A DNA stretch of 44,881 bases from a virus: the IMG/VR virus record IMGVR_UViG_3300005471_000026, positions 1-44,881 of that record; one strand, written 5' to 3'. This document shows, piece by piece, positions 44,760 through 44,881 of this stretch. Positions within the stretch are counted from its first letter, which is position 1. The number at the start of each line of letters is the position of its first letter. A model generated the notes under the pieces. It worked only from the letters and a program-made list of their open reading frames with translations, searched no databases and was not told the origin of the DNA. Both the position numbers and the translations under genes were made by a program.

Positions 44760-44881
44760 CAGTAAACCCCTCCCTCGTTGATGCGGCGACACACCTCCGC
44801 CAGGAGGAGCGCGTCCGCGGCTGCGTGCGTCACGTTCTCGAGCGTCGGAAAGATCGTTTCGACGACCTCCTTCGATCGGTT
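44759..44881 (-). CDS. RuvC-like Holliday junction resolvase, C-terminal part (cut by window end)
   Basis: The last 40 residues read NRSKEVVETIFPTLENVTHAAADALLLAE and end RRINEGGVY. THAAADALLLAE is the final catalytic segment of RuvC-type resolvases (H...D). This piece completes the N-terminal part at 1-418, about 180 residues in all. The join needs a one-base change in frame. Confidence 0.75.
   Translation of the reverse strand, partial: NRSKEVVETIFPTLENVTHAAADALLLAEVCRRINEGGVY
44871..44881. repeat. 11-bp terminal direct repeat (copy at 1-11)
   Basis: These bases, ttcgatcggtt, are the same as bases 1-11. See the first copy for interpretation as a circular-genome overlap. Confidence 0.6.

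Noticed and set aside
1-44881. Lysogeny module (integrase, repressor, attachment site)
   Set aside because: No tyrosine or serine recombinase motif and no clear repressor/Cro pair were found. The ribbon-helix-helix and winged-helix proteins alone do not support it.
1-44881. CRISPR array or T7-type RNA polymerase promoters
   Set aside because: No regularly spaced direct repeats and no single-subunit polymerase gene were seen. The repeated TTCTGAGCGGGAA motif is too short and too variable for either.

Overview
The window is about 45 kb of GC-rich DNA (roughly two-thirds G+C by eye). It reads as a nearly complete genome of a short-tailed (podovirus-type) dsDNA phage. The structural genes match the family pattern of Bordetella phage BPP-1 and epsilon15: Bbp16- and Bbp19-like head proteins, an epsilon15/BPP-1-type capsid protein and a head-to-tail connector portal. 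Every gene I can support lies on the minus strand, so transcription runs from high to low coordinates. Genes are packed tightly; most neighbours overlap by 1 to 4 bases (ATGA, GTGA or TGATG), which suggests translational coupling. Leucine is read mainly as CTC and glutamate as GAG, and the palindrome CTCGAG is extremely frequent. The host is therefore probably a GC-rich bacterium, perhaps from soil, but I cannot name it.

Layout in the direction of transcription. (1) 44.9-37.4 kb: the C-terminal end of a RuvC-like resolvase, a small hypothetical protein, an MT-A70-type adenine methyltransferase, then a run of small genes. That run includes zinc-ribbon proteins, a KGG stress-type protein, an exported protein, a small lipoprotein and a coiled-coil protein. 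It is followed by the small terminase subunit. (2) 37.4-33 kb: small genes holding an M15-type peptidoglycan peptidase (probable endolysin) directly behind a 31-residue membrane peptide, then the large terminase and a GNAT acetyltransferase. (3) 33-16.5 kb: the virion module, with portal, two glycosyltransferase-like proteins, Bbp19-like protein, scaffold, major capsid protein, cement protein, a long tail-fibre/adaptor fusion, tail proteins and two internal core proteins. (4) 16.5-8 kb: a 2563-residue polyvalent internal virion protein with a zinc-peptidase motif, then holin-like membrane proteins. (5) 8-0.45 kb: early or recombination genes, including a KTSC protein, a ribbon-helix-helix-like protein, an HNH-type protein, a Sak4-like ATPase, a RecB/Cas4-like nuclease, zinc-ribbon proteins and a winged-helix replication-type protein. 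(6) 0.43 kb to position 1: the N-terminal part of the same RuvC-like gene.

Both window ends carry the same 11 bases, and the two RuvC pieces fit together across them (one base out of frame). The sequence is probably a circularly permuted genome opened inside this gene. I see no integrase, repressor, DNA polymerase, helicase, phage RNA polymerase, reverse transcriptase, tRNA or CRISPR array. The phage probably relies on host replication and transcription.

The main oddities are: a major capsid protein with a hydrophobic N-terminal extension; a tail fibre fused to a head-tail adaptor; a pair of glycosyltransferase-like genes behind the portal; a coding frame with no start codon that looks like a frameshift extension of an exported protein; a repeated operator-like motif ahead of four transcription-unit starts; and the CTCGAG over-representation.
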